In this document: positions 28,183 through 37,217 of the stretch, in pieces
Numbering within the stretch: position 1 is the first letter of the stretch
Layout: each line of letters starts with the position of its first letter
From: Noviherbaspirillum sp. L7-7A
GTDB lineage: Bacteria > Pseudomonadota > Gammaproteobacteria > Burkholderiales > Burkholderiaceae_D
Assembly (NCBI RefSeq): GCF_019052805.1
Contig: NZ_JAHQRJ010000001.1
Coordinates: 1,488,001-1,552,000, forward strand
Length of the DNA: 64,000 bases
Direction of reading: 5' to 3'
Position numbers and translations under genes: made by a program
The notes under the pieces: model-generated
What the model was told of the DNA's origin: nothing
Databases searched by the model: none
The model's input: only the letters and a program-made list of their open reading frames with translations

Positions 28183-29222
28183 CAGCTGCCTCCGCTGGTG
28201 ACGGGGTCGTCGAAGAAGTAATCCTTCCAGCTTGCCGGCTGCTGCCTGATTGCGCCGACGCGGTGCAGGAACTGCGCCATCCCCAGCGTGTTCTCCGGCG
28301 CCACCTTGAACTGGATCTGCGGATTTTTGATGATGGACAACAGCAGCTTGCGGTCCAGGCCGCTCTTGTTGCGCTTGAGGTAGATGTCCGCCGCCGCCTC
28401 AGGATTGGCGCCGACGAACTGGGCTGCTTCGGCCAGCGCGGCGGTGAAGGCGCGGTAGGTCTTCGGGTTCTCGTTGCGGAATTTTTCGGTAGCGTAGAGC
28501 ACGGTGGCCGAACTGGGCCCGCCCTGGACGTCGTAGGAATTGAGCACGATGCGGGCATTTTTATTGCCTGCCAGTTCCTTGTCCTGGAAAGGCGGGTTGC
28601 CGAAGTGCGCATTGATCTCGGTACCGCCGGCGATCACTGCCGCCGCCGCGTCGGGATGCGGCACGGCCTGGGTCAGGCGGTCGAGCCGGTTGAACTCCTT
28701 GTCGCCGAACTGCTTGGCGGCCGCCATCTGCAGGATGCGCGCCTGCACCGAGACCGTCACCGCCGGCAGCGCGATGCGGTCCTTGTCGGTGAAGTCGGCG
28801 ATGGTTCTCACCGCCGGATTGTTGCTGACGAGGTAATAGGGAAAGTTGCCCAGCGAGGCGACGCCCTTGACGTTCTGCCGGCCGCGGGTGCGGTCCCAGA
28901 TGGTCAGCAGCGGCCCGACGCCGGCGCCGGCAATGTCGATGGCGCCCGACAGCAGGGCATCATTGACCGCCGCGCCGCCGGAGAGCTGGCTGAACTCGAC
29001 CTTGATGTCGAGCCCATCGTTCTTGCCATGCTTTTCTACCAGCTTCTGGTCCTGCACGACATTGAGAAGCAGGTAGACGATGCCGAACTGTTCGGCGATG
29101 CGGATGCGGCCTTCGGCATGGGCCGGCGCGGCCGCCGCCAGCGCGGCAGAGATCAGGCCTGCCAGCCCGAGCTTGCGAATGAGTGAAGTGCGCCTGGCGG
29201 CGCGGGACTGCGGTGATTTCAT
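28182..29222 (-). CDS. Sulfonate-type ABC transporter substrate-binding protein
   Basis: A 346-residue periplasmic binding protein with a twin-arginine-like or Sec signal peptide (RRTSLIRKLGLAGLISAALAAA in outline, cleavage near AHAEG). The mature part follows the NitT/TauT fold: EQFGIVYLLLNVVQDQ, a GGAAVNDALLSGAIDIAG loop and a late PQIQFKVAPENTLGMA region. It is not a close TauA or SsuA look-alike. The ligand may be a different sulfonate or sulfate ester. It sits 37 bases after the dioxygenase gene. Confidence 0.87.
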   Translation of the reverse strand: MKSPQSRAARRTSLIRKLGLAGLISAALAAAAPAHAEGRIRIAEQFGIVYLLLNVVQDQKLVEKHGKNDGLDIKVEFSQLSGGAAVNDALLSGAIDIAGAGVGPLLTIWDRTRGRQNVKGVASLGNFPYYLVSNNPAVRTIADFTDKDRIALPAVTVSVQARILQMAAAKQFGDKEFNRLDRLTQAVPHPDAAAAVIAGGTEINAHFGNPPFQDKELAGNKNARIVLNSYDVQGGPSSATVLYATEKFRNENPKTYRAFTAALAEAAQFVGANPEAAADIYLKRNKSGLDRKLLLSIIKNPQIQFKVAPENTLGMAQFLHRVGAIRQQPASWKDYFFDDPVTSGGS

Positions 29223-29259
29223 GCTGACTCCTTGATGCAGACTATTTGACGCATCGCGC

Positions 29260-30153
29260 TCAGAACGGCGCGTCGCCTTCGATGGTGGTGCGGTAGAGGG
29301 TGCGCGGCTGGTCGTCCGGACAGCCGGTTGCCAGGTGCATCACCGAGCGGTTGTCCCAGAACACCATGTCATGCGGCTGCCAGCGCTGGCGGTAGACATG
29401 TTCCGGGCGCACGCTGTGGGCAAACAGTTCGTCCAGCAGCGCCCGGCTTTCCTGCTCCGGCACGCCGATGATGCGGGTGGTGAAATGCTCGCTGACGAAC
29501 AGGGCGCGGCGGCCAGTCTCGGGATGGATGCGCACCACCGGATGCCGTACCGGCGGCACCTCGGCCTTTTGCGCATCGGTCAGATCGGGGCGCCATGGAT
29601 TGCGACGCTGAAGCTGTGCATACTGCGCCAGGTAATCATGCTCGGCCGCCCTGCCCTCGATGGCCTTCTTCAGCGCCACCGGCAAGGTGTCATAGGCCAG
29701 ATGCATGTTGGCGAACAGGGTGTCGCCGCCGTCGGCCGGCAACTGCTGGGCATGCAGCATCGAGCCCAGGCTGGGCTTCTCCTTATAAGACAGGTCGGAA
29801 TGCCAGTAATGGCCGGCGTCGCCCAGGCCAACCGGCCTGCCGTCCCGCTTCACATTCGACACCACTAGGATTTCCGGATGGTGCTGCAACTGAAATTGCC
29901 GCAGCACATGGATCTGCAACGGGCCGAAGCGGCGGCTGAAGGCGATCTGCTGGGCGGGGGTGATGCGCTGATGACGAAACACCAGCACATGATGATCGAG
30001 ATGAGCCTGGTGGATGCGGCGAAACAGCCTGTCGTCCAGCGGCTGCGCCAGGTCCAGGCCGAGCACCTCTGCGCCCAGCGGCGCGTTGAAGGGATTGATG
30101 CGCACTGCGGACGAAGCGGCAGCAGCGATGGGTTCCAGTGTGGATGTCTGCAT
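29260..30153 (-). CDS. TauD/TfdA-family alpha-ketoglutarate dioxygenase
   Basis: A 297-residue non-heme Fe(II) dioxygenase. The iron ligands are visible as H118-x-D120 in YWHSDLSYKE and H273 in SVMHLATG, and an Arg near 284-288 (PRTLYRTT) would bind 2-oxoglutarate. Family members oxidise the carbon next to the sulfonate or sulfate group, releasing sulfite or sulfate. It heads an operon with its own ABC transporter. The exact substrate (taurine, another sulfonate or an alkyl sulfate) is not determined by these motifs. Confidence 0.88.
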   Translation of the reverse strand: MQTSTLEPIAAAASSAVRINPFNAPLGAEVLGLDLAQPLDDRLFRRIHQAHLDHHVLVFRHQRITPAQQIAFSRRFGPLQIHVLRQFQLQHHPEILVVSNVKRDGRPVGLGDAGHYWHSDLSYKEKPSLGSMLHAQQLPADGGDTLFANMHLAYDTLPVALKKAIEGRAAEHDYLAQYAQLQRRNPWRPDLTDAQKAEVPPVRHPVVRIHPETGRRALFVSEHFTTRIIGVPEQESRALLDELFAHSVRPEHVYRQRWQPHDMVFWDNRSVMHLATGCPDDQPRTLYRTTIEGDAPF

Positions 30154-30168
30154 TGCTTTTCTTCATTC

Positions 30169-30181
30169 ATCGAATAAGGAG
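30169..30181 (-). promoter_or_regulatory. Shared sulfur-gene motif upstream of the TauD-like gene
   Basis: ATCGAATAAGGAG matches the cysT copy (26344-26356) at 12 of 13 positions, and lies 16 bases before the start codon. Further upstream (30190-30245) are AATCATATTGACTATCCATATGCGG-type elements, parts of which also recur before sbp: CATATGCGG, and ACGAATCAT next to a run with CCACTT. The 30154-30376 gap holds no gene. Confidence 0.4.
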
Positions 30182-30376
30182 CAAACAGTCTAGTTCCCGG
30201 GTTCCACTTACCAAACGAATCATATTGACTATCCATATGCGGTTTGCGCAGCTTGGGACGACATCGCGTCGGGATCGGCAGCGCAATGGCCTTGCGCAGC
30301 ATGGTTGCGCATGGCAAGGCTCTGATGCCCGGCCAACGTCGCAAGCATGCGGCTGTTGGATGGTTATTGAAGCGGC

Positions 30377-31252
30377 TTATTGCGCGCTGCGCAGCGGCGC
30401 GCGGCGCGGCGCTCGTTCCGGGCAACTGGCGGGCGCATCAGCGCAGGCGCTTTCCCGCGCATGCAGCAAGGGCTCAGGCTGATCCCACAAGCGCCCCTGC
30501 ACCAGCAAGGGCATGCCCAGCCCGCACGTGCCAGGCAAGGCATCGGCCACGGACTGTTTCTCTACGCGCTTGAACACCAGGCTTGTGCCCTGAACGGCGC
30601 AAGCCTGCGCCAGTTGATGTGCCGCGGCGACATCGGCAAGCGTTCTTGCATCGACCTTGATCGCATCCGGCCGCATCAGCTGCAGCATGCGCAAGCCCTC
30701 CGCTGCATCGGCCACATTCAGCGCAACCCGGAAGCCGCTACGCTGGTAATTGTCGGCCACATACTGCAGCAGGAAACGGTGGCTGGCAGTGGCCTGCGGA
30801 AGCTGCAGCACGATGCGGCGCAGCGGCAGGCCCAGGCTTTCCAGCACCCGCCGGAACACCATGCCATGGTTGTTGCTCACCGCGGCAAGTAGCCGCTCAT
30901 GCACGCTCAGATACAGGTCCGTCGCCTCCGCGCCTGGCTGGCGGAAGAAGTTCACCGCATGCAGCATGCGGCACAGCCGGTCGAGCTCGATCGACTCCTC
31001 ATCGCTTGCCGCGCCTTCCAGCAGGCGCCAGACAGACAGGCCGGGCTGGCCATCCGCGGCGCTGCGGATGAAGGCCTCATGGGCCTGCGGCTGGCCGGAT
31101 GCCAGCGCACGCATCGGCTGGAACACGCTGGTCAGCGTACAGTTGAAGTAGCGTCCCTGCGCCTGGTTTCCGGCATTGCGCCAGATGCGGTGGCCCGGCA
31201 TCGGCACGCGCGGCAGGCGTGCGATGTAGTCGTCAAGCGCGGGGTAGGACAT
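30377..31252 (-). CDS. Degenerate EAL-domain protein in the sulfonate operon
   Basis: A 291-residue protein starting at ATG 31250-31252 with GAGGAG before it. Residues about 40-265 follow the EAL fold (TLTSVFQPMRAL, then HEAFIRS in place of EALLR, IKVD retained, VFKRVEK in place of VAEGVET). The DDFG metal motif is replaced by NVADAAEG. The catalytic glutamate context and metal ligands are therefore lost, so it probably does not hydrolyse c-di-GMP. It may bind it or act by protein contact. It starts 14 bases after ssuF on the same strand and looks like the last gene of the ssu operon. The C-terminus is Arg/Pro-rich. Confidence 0.8.
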   Translation of the reverse strand: MSYPALDDYIARLPRVPMPGHRIWRNAGNQAQGRYFNCTLTSVFQPMRALASGQPQAHEAFIRSAADGQPGLSVWRLLEGAASDEESIELDRLCRMLHAVNFFRQPGAEATDLYLSVHERLLAAVSNNHGMVFRRVLESLGLPLRRIVLQLPQATASHRFLLQYVADNYQRSGFRVALNVADAAEGLRMLQLMRPDAIKVDARTLADVAAAHQLAQACAVQGTSLVFKRVEKQSVADALPGTCGLGMPLLVQGRLWDQPEPLLHARESACADAPASCPERAPRRAPLRSAQ

Positions 31253-31266
31253 GGCTGCTCCTCGCT

Positions 31267-31482
31267 TCAAAGCTTGGCGATCGACACTTCGGTCGCCTTC
31301 ACGAAGGCCACCACTTCGGTGCCGACTTCCAGTCCCAGGTCGCGCACCGAGCGGGTGGTGATGACCGAGGTCACGGTGCCGGCGGGGGTCTCGACATCGA
31401 CCTCGGACACCACATCGCCTTCGATGATGGCCCTGACCTTGCCGCGAAACTGATTGCGTACGTTGATTGCCTGTATTGTCAT
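31267..31482 (-). CDS. ssuF: Molybdopterin-binding (Mop/TOBE) small protein SsuF
   Basis: A 71-residue single Mop/TOBE domain: NVRNQFRGKVRAI, GDVVSEVDVETP and a final FVKATEVSIAKL. It has the size and place of SsuF, the small molybdopterin-binding-like protein that follows ssuB in the ssuEADCBF operon of Pseudomonas putida. Its exact task in sulfonate use is unclear. AAGGAA precedes the ATG. It lies between ssuB and the degenerate EAL gene. Confidence 0.88.
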   Translation of the reverse strand: MTIQAINVRNQFRGKVRAIIEGDVVSEVDVETPAGTVTSVITTRSVRDLGLEVGTEVVAFVKATEVSIAKL

Positions 31483-31506
31483 GCTGCTTCCTTCATGGGT
31501 AGAAAA

Positions 31507-32301
31507 TCAGATGGCCCAACCCAGCTGGCTGGCGCTCGCGCTTGCCATGGGGTTGAGGGCTAAGGCCGACACCGGCTGGCGCAGCACCCGCGCCAGGATG
31601 GCCTCCTCCAGCCGTGCAAATTCCGGATTGCCGCGGGAACGCGGCCGTGGCAGGCTGATGCGCTGGTCAAGCGTGATGCGGCCGTCTTCGATCAGCAGCA
31701 CCCGGTCCGCCAGCGCCACCGCTTCCTGCACATCGTGGGTGACCAGCAGGGCCGTGAAGCCGCGTGCCTGCCACAGGTTTTCAATGAGCTGCTGCATGTC
31801 GATGCGGGTCAGCGCATCCAGCGCCCCCAGGGGCTCGTCGAGCAGCAGCAACTGCGGATCGTGTGCCAGCGCACGGGCCAGCGCCACCCGCTGCCGCTGG
31901 CCGCCGGACAATACCGCAGGCCAGTCCCGTGCCCGCTCCTCCAGGCCGACCTGGCGCAGCGCGAGCGCGGCGTCGGTGCCACGCGGCAGGCCCAGCGTGA
32001 CGTTGTCGCGCACCCGCCGCCACGGCAGCAGCCGGGCATCCTGGAACATCACGCGGGTCTCGGGAATGGTGCCGCCCTCGAACAGGACGCCGCCTTCGTC
32101 GGGCCTTTCCAGGCCGGCGATCAGGCGCAGCAGCGTGCTCTTGCCGCAGCCGCTGCGCCCCACTACGGCGATAAATTCGCCGGCCGCAACCGACAGGTCG
32201 GTGCCGCGCAGCACCGGCCGGCCGCCATAGGACTTGCTCAAGCCATGCAATGTGAGCCTGGCGCCGCCGCTTGTACCCGCTTCATTTGCCCTCGCGTTCA
32301 T
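31507..32301 (-). CDS. ssuB: Alkanesulfonate ABC transporter ATPase SsuB
   Basis: A 264-residue ATPase. Walker A is [14 protein letters not shown], the Q-loop is in [11 protein letters not shown], the signature [15 protein letters not shown] and Walker [13 protein letters not shown]. The ATG at 32299-32301 overlaps the ssuC stop as ATGA and has GGAGG upstream, which decides the start over longer readings. It energises sulfonate import with SsuC and SsuA. Confidence 0.93.
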   Translation of the reverse strand: MNARANEAGTSGGARLTLHGLSKSYGGRPVLRGTDLSVAAGEFIAVVGRSGCGKSTLLRLIAGLERPDEGGVLFEGGTIPETRVMFQDARLLPWRRVRDNVTLGLPRGTDAALALRQVGLEERARDWPAVLSGGQRQRVALARALAHDPQLLLLDEPLGALDALTRIDMQQLIENLWQARGFTALLVTHDVQEAVALADRVLLIEDGRITLDQRISLPRPRSRGNPEFARLEEAILARVLRQPVSALALNPMASASASQLGWAI

Positions 32302-33134
32302 GCCGCCTCCTTTCGATATGCCGGATGCCAGCGCAGCCAGTGGCGCTCCAGCGTGCGCGAGGCCACATCGGCCAGCTTGCCCAGCAACGCATACAGCAGA
32401 ATGCCCACCAGCACCACATCGGTCTGCAGGAACTCGCGCGCATTCATGGTCATGTAGCCGATGCCGGACTGCGCCGAAATGGTCTCGGCCACGATCAGCA
32501 GCACCCATACGAGGCCCAGCGAAAAGCGCACGCCGACCAGGATGGACGGCAAGGCGCCCGGCAGGATCACATCGCGATACAGCGGCCAGCCAGACAGGCC
32601 ATAGCTCCTGGCCATCTCGATCAGGCCGCGGTCAACCGACCGTATGCCATGGAAGGTATTGAGATAGACCGGGAAGAACACGCCCACGGCCACCAGGAAA
32701 ATCTTGGCGGTCTCCTCGATGCCGAACCACAGGATCACCAGCGGGATCAGCGCCAGCGCGGGAATGTTGCGCACCATCTGCAGCGTGGTGTCGAGCAGGG
32801 TCTCGGCGCTGCGAAAGCTGCCGGTCAACAGGCCCAGCAGCAGGCCCAGGCCGCCGCCGATCACGAAGCTGTAGATGGCACGACCGAGGCTGGTGCGCAC
32901 ATGGGTCCAGAGCTCGCCCGAGGCGGCCAGCGATCCGAAGGCCCGCGCCACCGCCAGCGGCTCGGGCAGGATGCGGCTGGATAGCCAGCCCAGCTGCGCA
33001 GCGATCTGCCAGCCGGCCAGCAACAGGACAGGCACCAGCCAGGGCGTGAGGCGGCTGGCCCAGGCTGCCAGTCGTGGCGCCTTGCGGCTTGCGGCCGAGG
33101 CCGGGTGGCCCAGGTCGGCGGGAATCGCGCTCAT
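32298..33134 (-). CDS. ssuC: Alkanesulfonate ABC transporter permease SsuC
   Basis: A 278-residue permease with about six membrane helices. The family coupling segment [24 protein letters not shown] appears in outline, with the late [13 protein letters not shown] block typical of SsuC. It is placed between ssuD and ssuB, overlapping ssuB by four bases and 11 bases after ssuD. Confidence 0.93.
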   Translation of the reverse strand: MSAIPADLGHPASAASRKAPRLAAWASRLTPWLVPVLLLAGWQIAAQLGWLSSRILPEPLAVARAFGSLAASGELWTHVRTSLGRAIYSFVIGGGLGLLLGLLTGSFRSAETLLDTTLQMVRNIPALALIPLVILWFGIEETAKIFLVAVGVFFPVYLNTFHGIRSVDRGLIEMARSYGLSGWPLYRDVILPGALPSILVGVRFSLGLVWVLLIVAETISAQSGIGYMTMNAREFLQTDVVLVGILLYALLGKLADVASRTLERHWLRWHPAYRKEAA

Positions 33135-33145
33135 GCCTTCTCCCT

Positions 33146-34300
33146 TCAGCTCTGCGAGACCTTGGGATAGAGGCCGTTGGCAACCACTTCACCAAACGGA
33201 CCCGACAGATTCTGCCCGGCCACCGCCGCCCTGCCCTTGCCCAGCAGCGGGAATACCAGCTCGGCGAAGCGGTAGGACTCTTCAAGGTGCGGATAGCCGG
33301 AGAGGATGAAAGTCTCGATGCCGAGTTCCTGGTATTCACGCATGCGCTGCGCCACGGTTTCCGGGTCGCCCACCAGCGCGGTGCCGGCGCCGCCCCGCAC
33401 CAGGCCGACGCCAGCCCACAGATTGGGCGAGACTTCCAGCTTGTCGCGGCGGCCGCCATGCAGCGCGCTCATGCGGCGCTGTCCTTCCGAATCCATCTTC
33501 GAAAATGCCGCCTGGGCGCGGGCGATCACGTCATCATCCACATGGCTGATCAGCTCCTCGGCAGCCTTCCATGCGGCTTCACTGGTTTCGCGCACGATCA
33601 CATGCAGCCGGATGCCGAAGCGCAGCGTGCGGCCATGACGGGCGGCGCGCTGGCGCAGGTCGGCGATCTTTTCCGCCACCGCGGCCGGCGGTTCGCCCCA
33701 GGTCAGATACACGTCGACCTGTTCCGCGGCCAGTTCATGCGCCGGTTCCGACGAACCGCCGAAGTACAGTGGCGGGTAAGGCTTCTGCACCGGCGGATAC
33801 AGCGTCTTCGCGCCCTGCACTTTCAGATGCCGTCCCGCGAAGTCGAAGCCCTGTTCGCCGCCCTCGCCGGCCAGGGTGGCGCGCCAGATGCGCAGGAATT
33901 CATCCGAGATCTCATAGCGCGTCGCATGGTCGGCGTCGATTCCGTCTGCCAGCATCTCGCCCTGGTCGCCCCCGGTAACCACATTGATCAGCAGCCTGCC
34001 ATTGGATAGTCGATCGAAGGTAGCGGCCATGCGCGCAGCGAGGCCGGGCGAGGACAGGCCGGGCCGGATCGCCACCAGGAACTTGAGGCGGCGCGTCTCG
34101 GCAATCAGGCTGGAAGCCACTACCCAGGCGTCCTCGCAGGAACGGCCGGTGGGCAGCAGCACGCCGTCGTAGCCCAGGGTGTCGGCGGCCACCGCGACCT
34201 GGCGCAGGTAATCATGGTCGACCGGGCGCGCGCCCTTGGTGGTGCCGAGATAACGGCTGTCGCCATGGGTGGGAATGAACCAGAATACATTGAGCGTCAT
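33146..34300 (-). CDS. ssuD: FMNH2-dependent alkanesulfonate monooxygenase SsuD
   Basis: A 384-residue luciferase-fold monooxygenase. The start ([19 protein letters not shown]) and the blocks [35 protein letters not shown] and [12 protein letters not shown] are characteristic of SsuD. It cleaves the carbon-sulfur bond of alkanesulfonates with oxygen and FMNH2, giving an aldehyde and sulfite. The FMNH2 comes from SsuE, encoded two genes upstream. Confidence 0.95.
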   Translation of the reverse strand: MTLNVFWFIPTHGDSRYLGTTKGARPVDHDYLRQVAVAADTLGYDGVLLPTGRSCEDAWVVASSLIAETRRLKFLVAIRPGLSSPGLAARMAATFDRLSNGRLLINVVTGGDQGEMLADGIDADHATRYEISDEFLRIWRATLAGEGGEQGFDFAGRHLKVQGAKTLYPPVQKPYPPLYFGGSSEPAHELAAEQVDVYLTWGEPPAAVAEKIADLRQRAARHGRTLRFGIRLHVIVRETSEAAWKAAEELISHVDDDVIARAQAAFSKMDSEGQRRMSALHGGRRDKLEVSPNLWAGVGLVRGGAGTALVGDPETVAQRMREYQELGIETFILSGYPHLEESYRFAELVFPLLGKGRAAVAGQNLSGPFGEVVANGLYPKVSQS

Positions 34301-34315
34301 GATTTCTCCTGTCGG

Positions 34316-35299
34316 TTACTTGCTGGCGCTTGCGGCGAGCGGCTGCCAGACGATGTCGGCGATGCGCAGCGGCTTGGGAATGAGCCTCAACTGGGTGAAT
34401 ACATCGGCGATGCGCTGCTGCTCGGCCACCACTTGCGGCGAGATGAGCTTCACGCCATAGCTGTAGCGCTCCACCGCCAGGTCGACCGTGGCCGCGTCCA
34501 GCCCGGTCTGCGCCGTCAGCACCGCAGCCGCCTCCTTCGGATGGGCACGGCCCCAGTCGTCGACACGGGCGAGCTCTTCGATCAGGATGCGCACGATCTC
34601 GGGATTGCGCTCGGCGTAGGGCCTGGCGGCCAGGTAGAACTGGTGATTCGATACCAGGCCGGTGCCGTCGGCCAGCACCCGCGCGCCGAGCTGCTTTTCG
34701 GCAGCGGCCAGGAACGGGTCCCAGATCACCCAGGCATCGACACTGCCGCGCTCGAAGGCGGCGCGCGCGTCGGCCGGAGGCAGGAAGACCGGTGTGATCT
34801 CGCTGTATTTCAGCCCGGCCTTTTCCAGTGCCCGCACCAGCAGGTAATGCACGTTCGAGCCCTTGTTGAGCGCAATCTTCTTCCCCTTCAGGTCGGACAC
34901 GGCTTTCAGGCCCGAGTCCTTCGGCGCCACGATGGCTTCCGAGCGCGGCGCCGGCGGCTCATTGGCCACGTAGACCAGGTCCGCTCCCGCCGCCTGGGCA
35001 AAGATGGGCGGCGCTTCACCGACGGTGCCGAAGTCGATGCTGCCGACATTCAGGCCTTCCAGCAGCACCGGGCCGGCCGGAAATTCTGTCCATTTCACCG
35101 TGATGCCCTGCGCCGCCAGGCGCTGGTCCAGCGTGCCACGGCCCTTCAGCAGGGTCAGCGTGCCGTATTTCTGGTAGCCGATGCGCAGCACCGCCTTGTC
35201 CTGTGCGCCGGCTGCGCCGGCAAACACGCCCAGCGCGGCGGCCGAGAGAAGGCCAAGCGCGCGTCGGCGCTGATAGTCTGGTCTGGTCTTGATGGTCAT
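34316..35299 (-). CDS. ssuA: Alkanesulfonate-binding protein SsuA
   Basis: A 327-residue periplasmic binding protein. A signal peptide (RRRALGLLSAAALGVFAGAAGA in outline) is followed by the family opening LRIGYQKYGTLTLLKGRG and the ligand region FGTVGEAPPIFAQAAGADL. The start ATG at 35297-35299 has AAGGAA upstream. A gap of 137 bases to ssuE holds no gene. It delivers alkanesulfonates to SsuBC. Confidence 0.93.
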   Translation of the reverse strand: MTIKTRPDYQRRRALGLLSAAALGVFAGAAGAQDKAVLRIGYQKYGTLTLLKGRGTLDQRLAAQGITVKWTEFPAGPVLLEGLNVGSIDFGTVGEAPPIFAQAAGADLVYVANEPPAPRSEAIVAPKDSGLKAVSDLKGKKIALNKGSNVHYLLVRALEKAGLKYSEITPVFLPPADARAAFERGSVDAWVIWDPFLAAAEKQLGARVLADGTGLVSNHQFYLAARPYAERNPEIVRILIEELARVDDWGRAHPKEAAAVLTAQTGLDAATVDLAVERYSYGVKLISPQVVAEQQRIADVFTQLRLIPKPLRIADIVWQPLAASASK

Positions 35300-35436
35300 G
35301 CTTGTTTCCTTCCTGAATGGTATTCGGTGCGGATCGTCCAGATGGTGCCGATCGCCGGCATGCATCCTCCCCGGCCGCCGCAAGGGCAGCCTGCGCATGC
35401 AGTGAGGGGAGTGGATACGAGGGGGGTGTAGCCGCG

Positions 35437-36021
35437 TCAGACGCTACATCGCACCTGGGAGAAAGGCACCGGCGCGTGGACGGCTGCATCGCGCAGCGTC
35501 AGCAGGCCGGCAGCCAGGCGCTCGACGCCGTCGGCCATCCGGGCCGCGATGTCCGCATCCAGGTTCAGGCCCTGTTCCTCGCTCCACACGACCTGGGCAT
35601 CGGTGGCATAGATGCTGGGCAGCACATGGCGTGCGCCCAGGGATGAAAGCACCGGACGCAAGGCATAGTCCAGCGCCAGCATGTGCGACTGGCTGCCGCC
35701 GGTGGCCAGCGGCAGGACCAGCTTGCCTTTCAGGCCGTCCTGCGGCAGCAGGTCGAGAAAGGCTTTCAGCACGCCGCTGTAGGCCGCCTTGTACACCGGC
35801 GTCGCGATCACCAGGGCTTGCGCCTGGGCCACCTCGGCCGCTGCGGCGAGGATGCCTTCGTTTTTGAAATCGGCCTTCAGCAGCGCCTCGGCCGGCAGAT
35901 CGCGCACCTGCAGCCGGCGGCTGGCATGGCCCAGCAGCGCAAGCCGCTGGCCGGCGTAGTGCAGCAGGCGGCCGGACCGGGAAGGCATCGACGGGCTACC
36001 GGCCAAGAGCAATATGGTCAT
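35437..36021 (-). CDS. ssuE: NAD(P)H-dependent FMN reductase SsuE
   Basis: A 194-residue flavodoxin-fold reductase close in form to E. coli SsuE: LLLAGSPSMPSRSGRLL, IATPVYKAAYSGVLKAFLDLLP and LPLATGGSQSHMLALDYALRP. The start ATG at 36019-36021 follows AAGGA. It supplies FMNH2 to SsuD. It lies 40 bases after sbp, so the sulfonate genes may be co-transcribed with the sulfate-binding protein gene. Confidence 0.94.
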   Translation of the reverse strand: MTILLLAGSPSMPSRSGRLLHYAGQRLALLGHASRRLQVRDLPAEALLKADFKNEGILAAAAEVAQAQALVIATPVYKAAYSGVLKAFLDLLPQDGLKGKLVLPLATGGSQSHMLALDYALRPVLSSLGARHVLPSIYATDAQVVWSEEQGLNLDADIAARMADGVERLAAGLLTLRDAAVHAPVPFSQVRCSV

Positions 36022-36061
36022 GATGCGTCCTTGAATTCGCCGATGGATAAAGGCCGAAAGC

Positions 36062-37069
36062 TTATTTTTTGCCCGGCTGGTAAATCTGGTCGAACACGCC
36101 GCCATCCGCGAAATGCGCCTTCTGCGCATGCTGCCAGTCGCCGGCCACCTCGGCCAGCGTGAACAGCTTGAGCTTGGGGAACTGGGCCGCATACTTGGCT
36201 GCCGCCTTCTCGGTGGCAGGACGGTAGTAGTTCTTCGCGATGATTTCCTGGCCTTCATCGGTGTACAGGAACTGCAGATAGGCTTCGGCCACCTTGCGGG
36301 TATTGCGCTTGTCGACGTTCTTGTCGACCACCGCCACCGGCGGCTCGGCCAGGATGCTGGACGATGGCGCGACGATCTCGACCTTGTCCGGGCCCAGTTC
36401 CTTGATGGCCAGGATGGCTTCGTTCTCCCAGGCGATCAGCACGTCGCCGATGCCGCGTTCGACGAAGGTGGTGGTGGCGCCGCGCGCGCCCGAATCCAGC
36501 ACCGGCACGTTGCGGTAGAGCTTGCCCAGGAAGTCGCGGGCGCTGGCTTCATTGCCGCCCGGCTGCTTCAGCGCATAGCCCCAGGCCGCGAGGTGATTCC
36601 AGCGCGCGCCGCCCGAGGTCTTGGGATTGGGCGTGATCACTGACACGCCGGGCTTGACCAGGTCATTCCAGTCCTTGATGCCCTTGGGATTGCCCTTCCT
36701 GACCAGGAACACGATGGTGGAGGTATAGGGCGAGGCATTGTGCGGCAGGCGTTTCTGCCAATCCGGGGCCAGCAGCTTGCGCTCGCCGATGGCATCGATG
36801 TCATAGCCCAGCGCCAGCGTCACCACGTCCGCTTCCAGGCCGTCGATCACGGAGCGCGCCTGCTTGCCGGAACCGCCATGCGACTGCCGCACCTTCACGT
36901 CGTCGCCGGTCTTGGCCTTCCACTGCGCGGCGAAGGACTTGTTGATGTCCTGATAGAGCTCGCGGGTTGGGTCGTAGGAGACATTGAGCAGGTTGACCTC
37001 GGCTGCATGCAGGGCCGGCGCGGCCAGGGACAGGGCAAGGGCGAGGGACAGAAGCGACTTGTGCAGCAT
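36062..37069 (-). CDS. sbp: Periplasmic sulfate-binding protein Sbp
   Basis: A 335-residue binding protein with a clear signal peptide (ending ALHAAE). The conserved family blocks [32 protein letters not shown] and [20 protein letters not shown] show a sulfate or thiosulfate binder. It would serve the CysTWA transporter encoded about 10 kb downstream on the same strand. It is the first gene of the ssu group and has motif copies in its upstream region. Confidence 0.95.
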   Translation of the reverse strand: MLHKSLLSLALALSLAAPALHAAEVNLLNVSYDPTRELYQDINKSFAAQWKAKTGDDVKVRQSHGGSGKQARSVIDGLEADVVTLALGYDIDAIGERKLLAPDWQKRLPHNASPYTSTIVFLVRKGNPKGIKDWNDLVKPGVSVITPNPKTSGGARWNHLAAWGYALKQPGGNEASARDFLGKLYRNVPVLDSGARGATTTFVERGIGDVLIAWENEAILAIKELGPDKVEIVAPSSSILAEPPVAVVDKNVDKRNTRKVAEAYLQFLYTDEGQEIIAKNYYRPATEKAAAKYAAQFPKLKLFTLAEVAGDWQHAQKAHFADGGVFDQIYQPGKK

Positions 37070-37164
37070 GGCGTGATCTCCGAAAGCATGTTATCTGGAG
37101 AACGCAGATTACTGTCCACTTGCCTGGAGACCAACGAATCATTTTGCGCGCGCTTATCACTTGG

Positions 37165-37213
37165 GATCATAAGGACAATTTCGCGCTTGCATATGCGGCG
37201 AGCGCATAAGGCG
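37165..37213 (-). promoter_or_regulatory. Two copies of the sulfur-gene motif upstream of sbp
   Basis: AGCGCATAAGGCG (37201-37213) and GATCATAAGGAC (37165-37176) resemble the elements before cysT and the TauD-like gene. CATATGCGG (37190-37198) also occurs at 30236. The region 37070-37217 holds no gene and is the promoter region for sbp. Confidence 0.4.
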
Positions 37214-37217
37214 GGGG

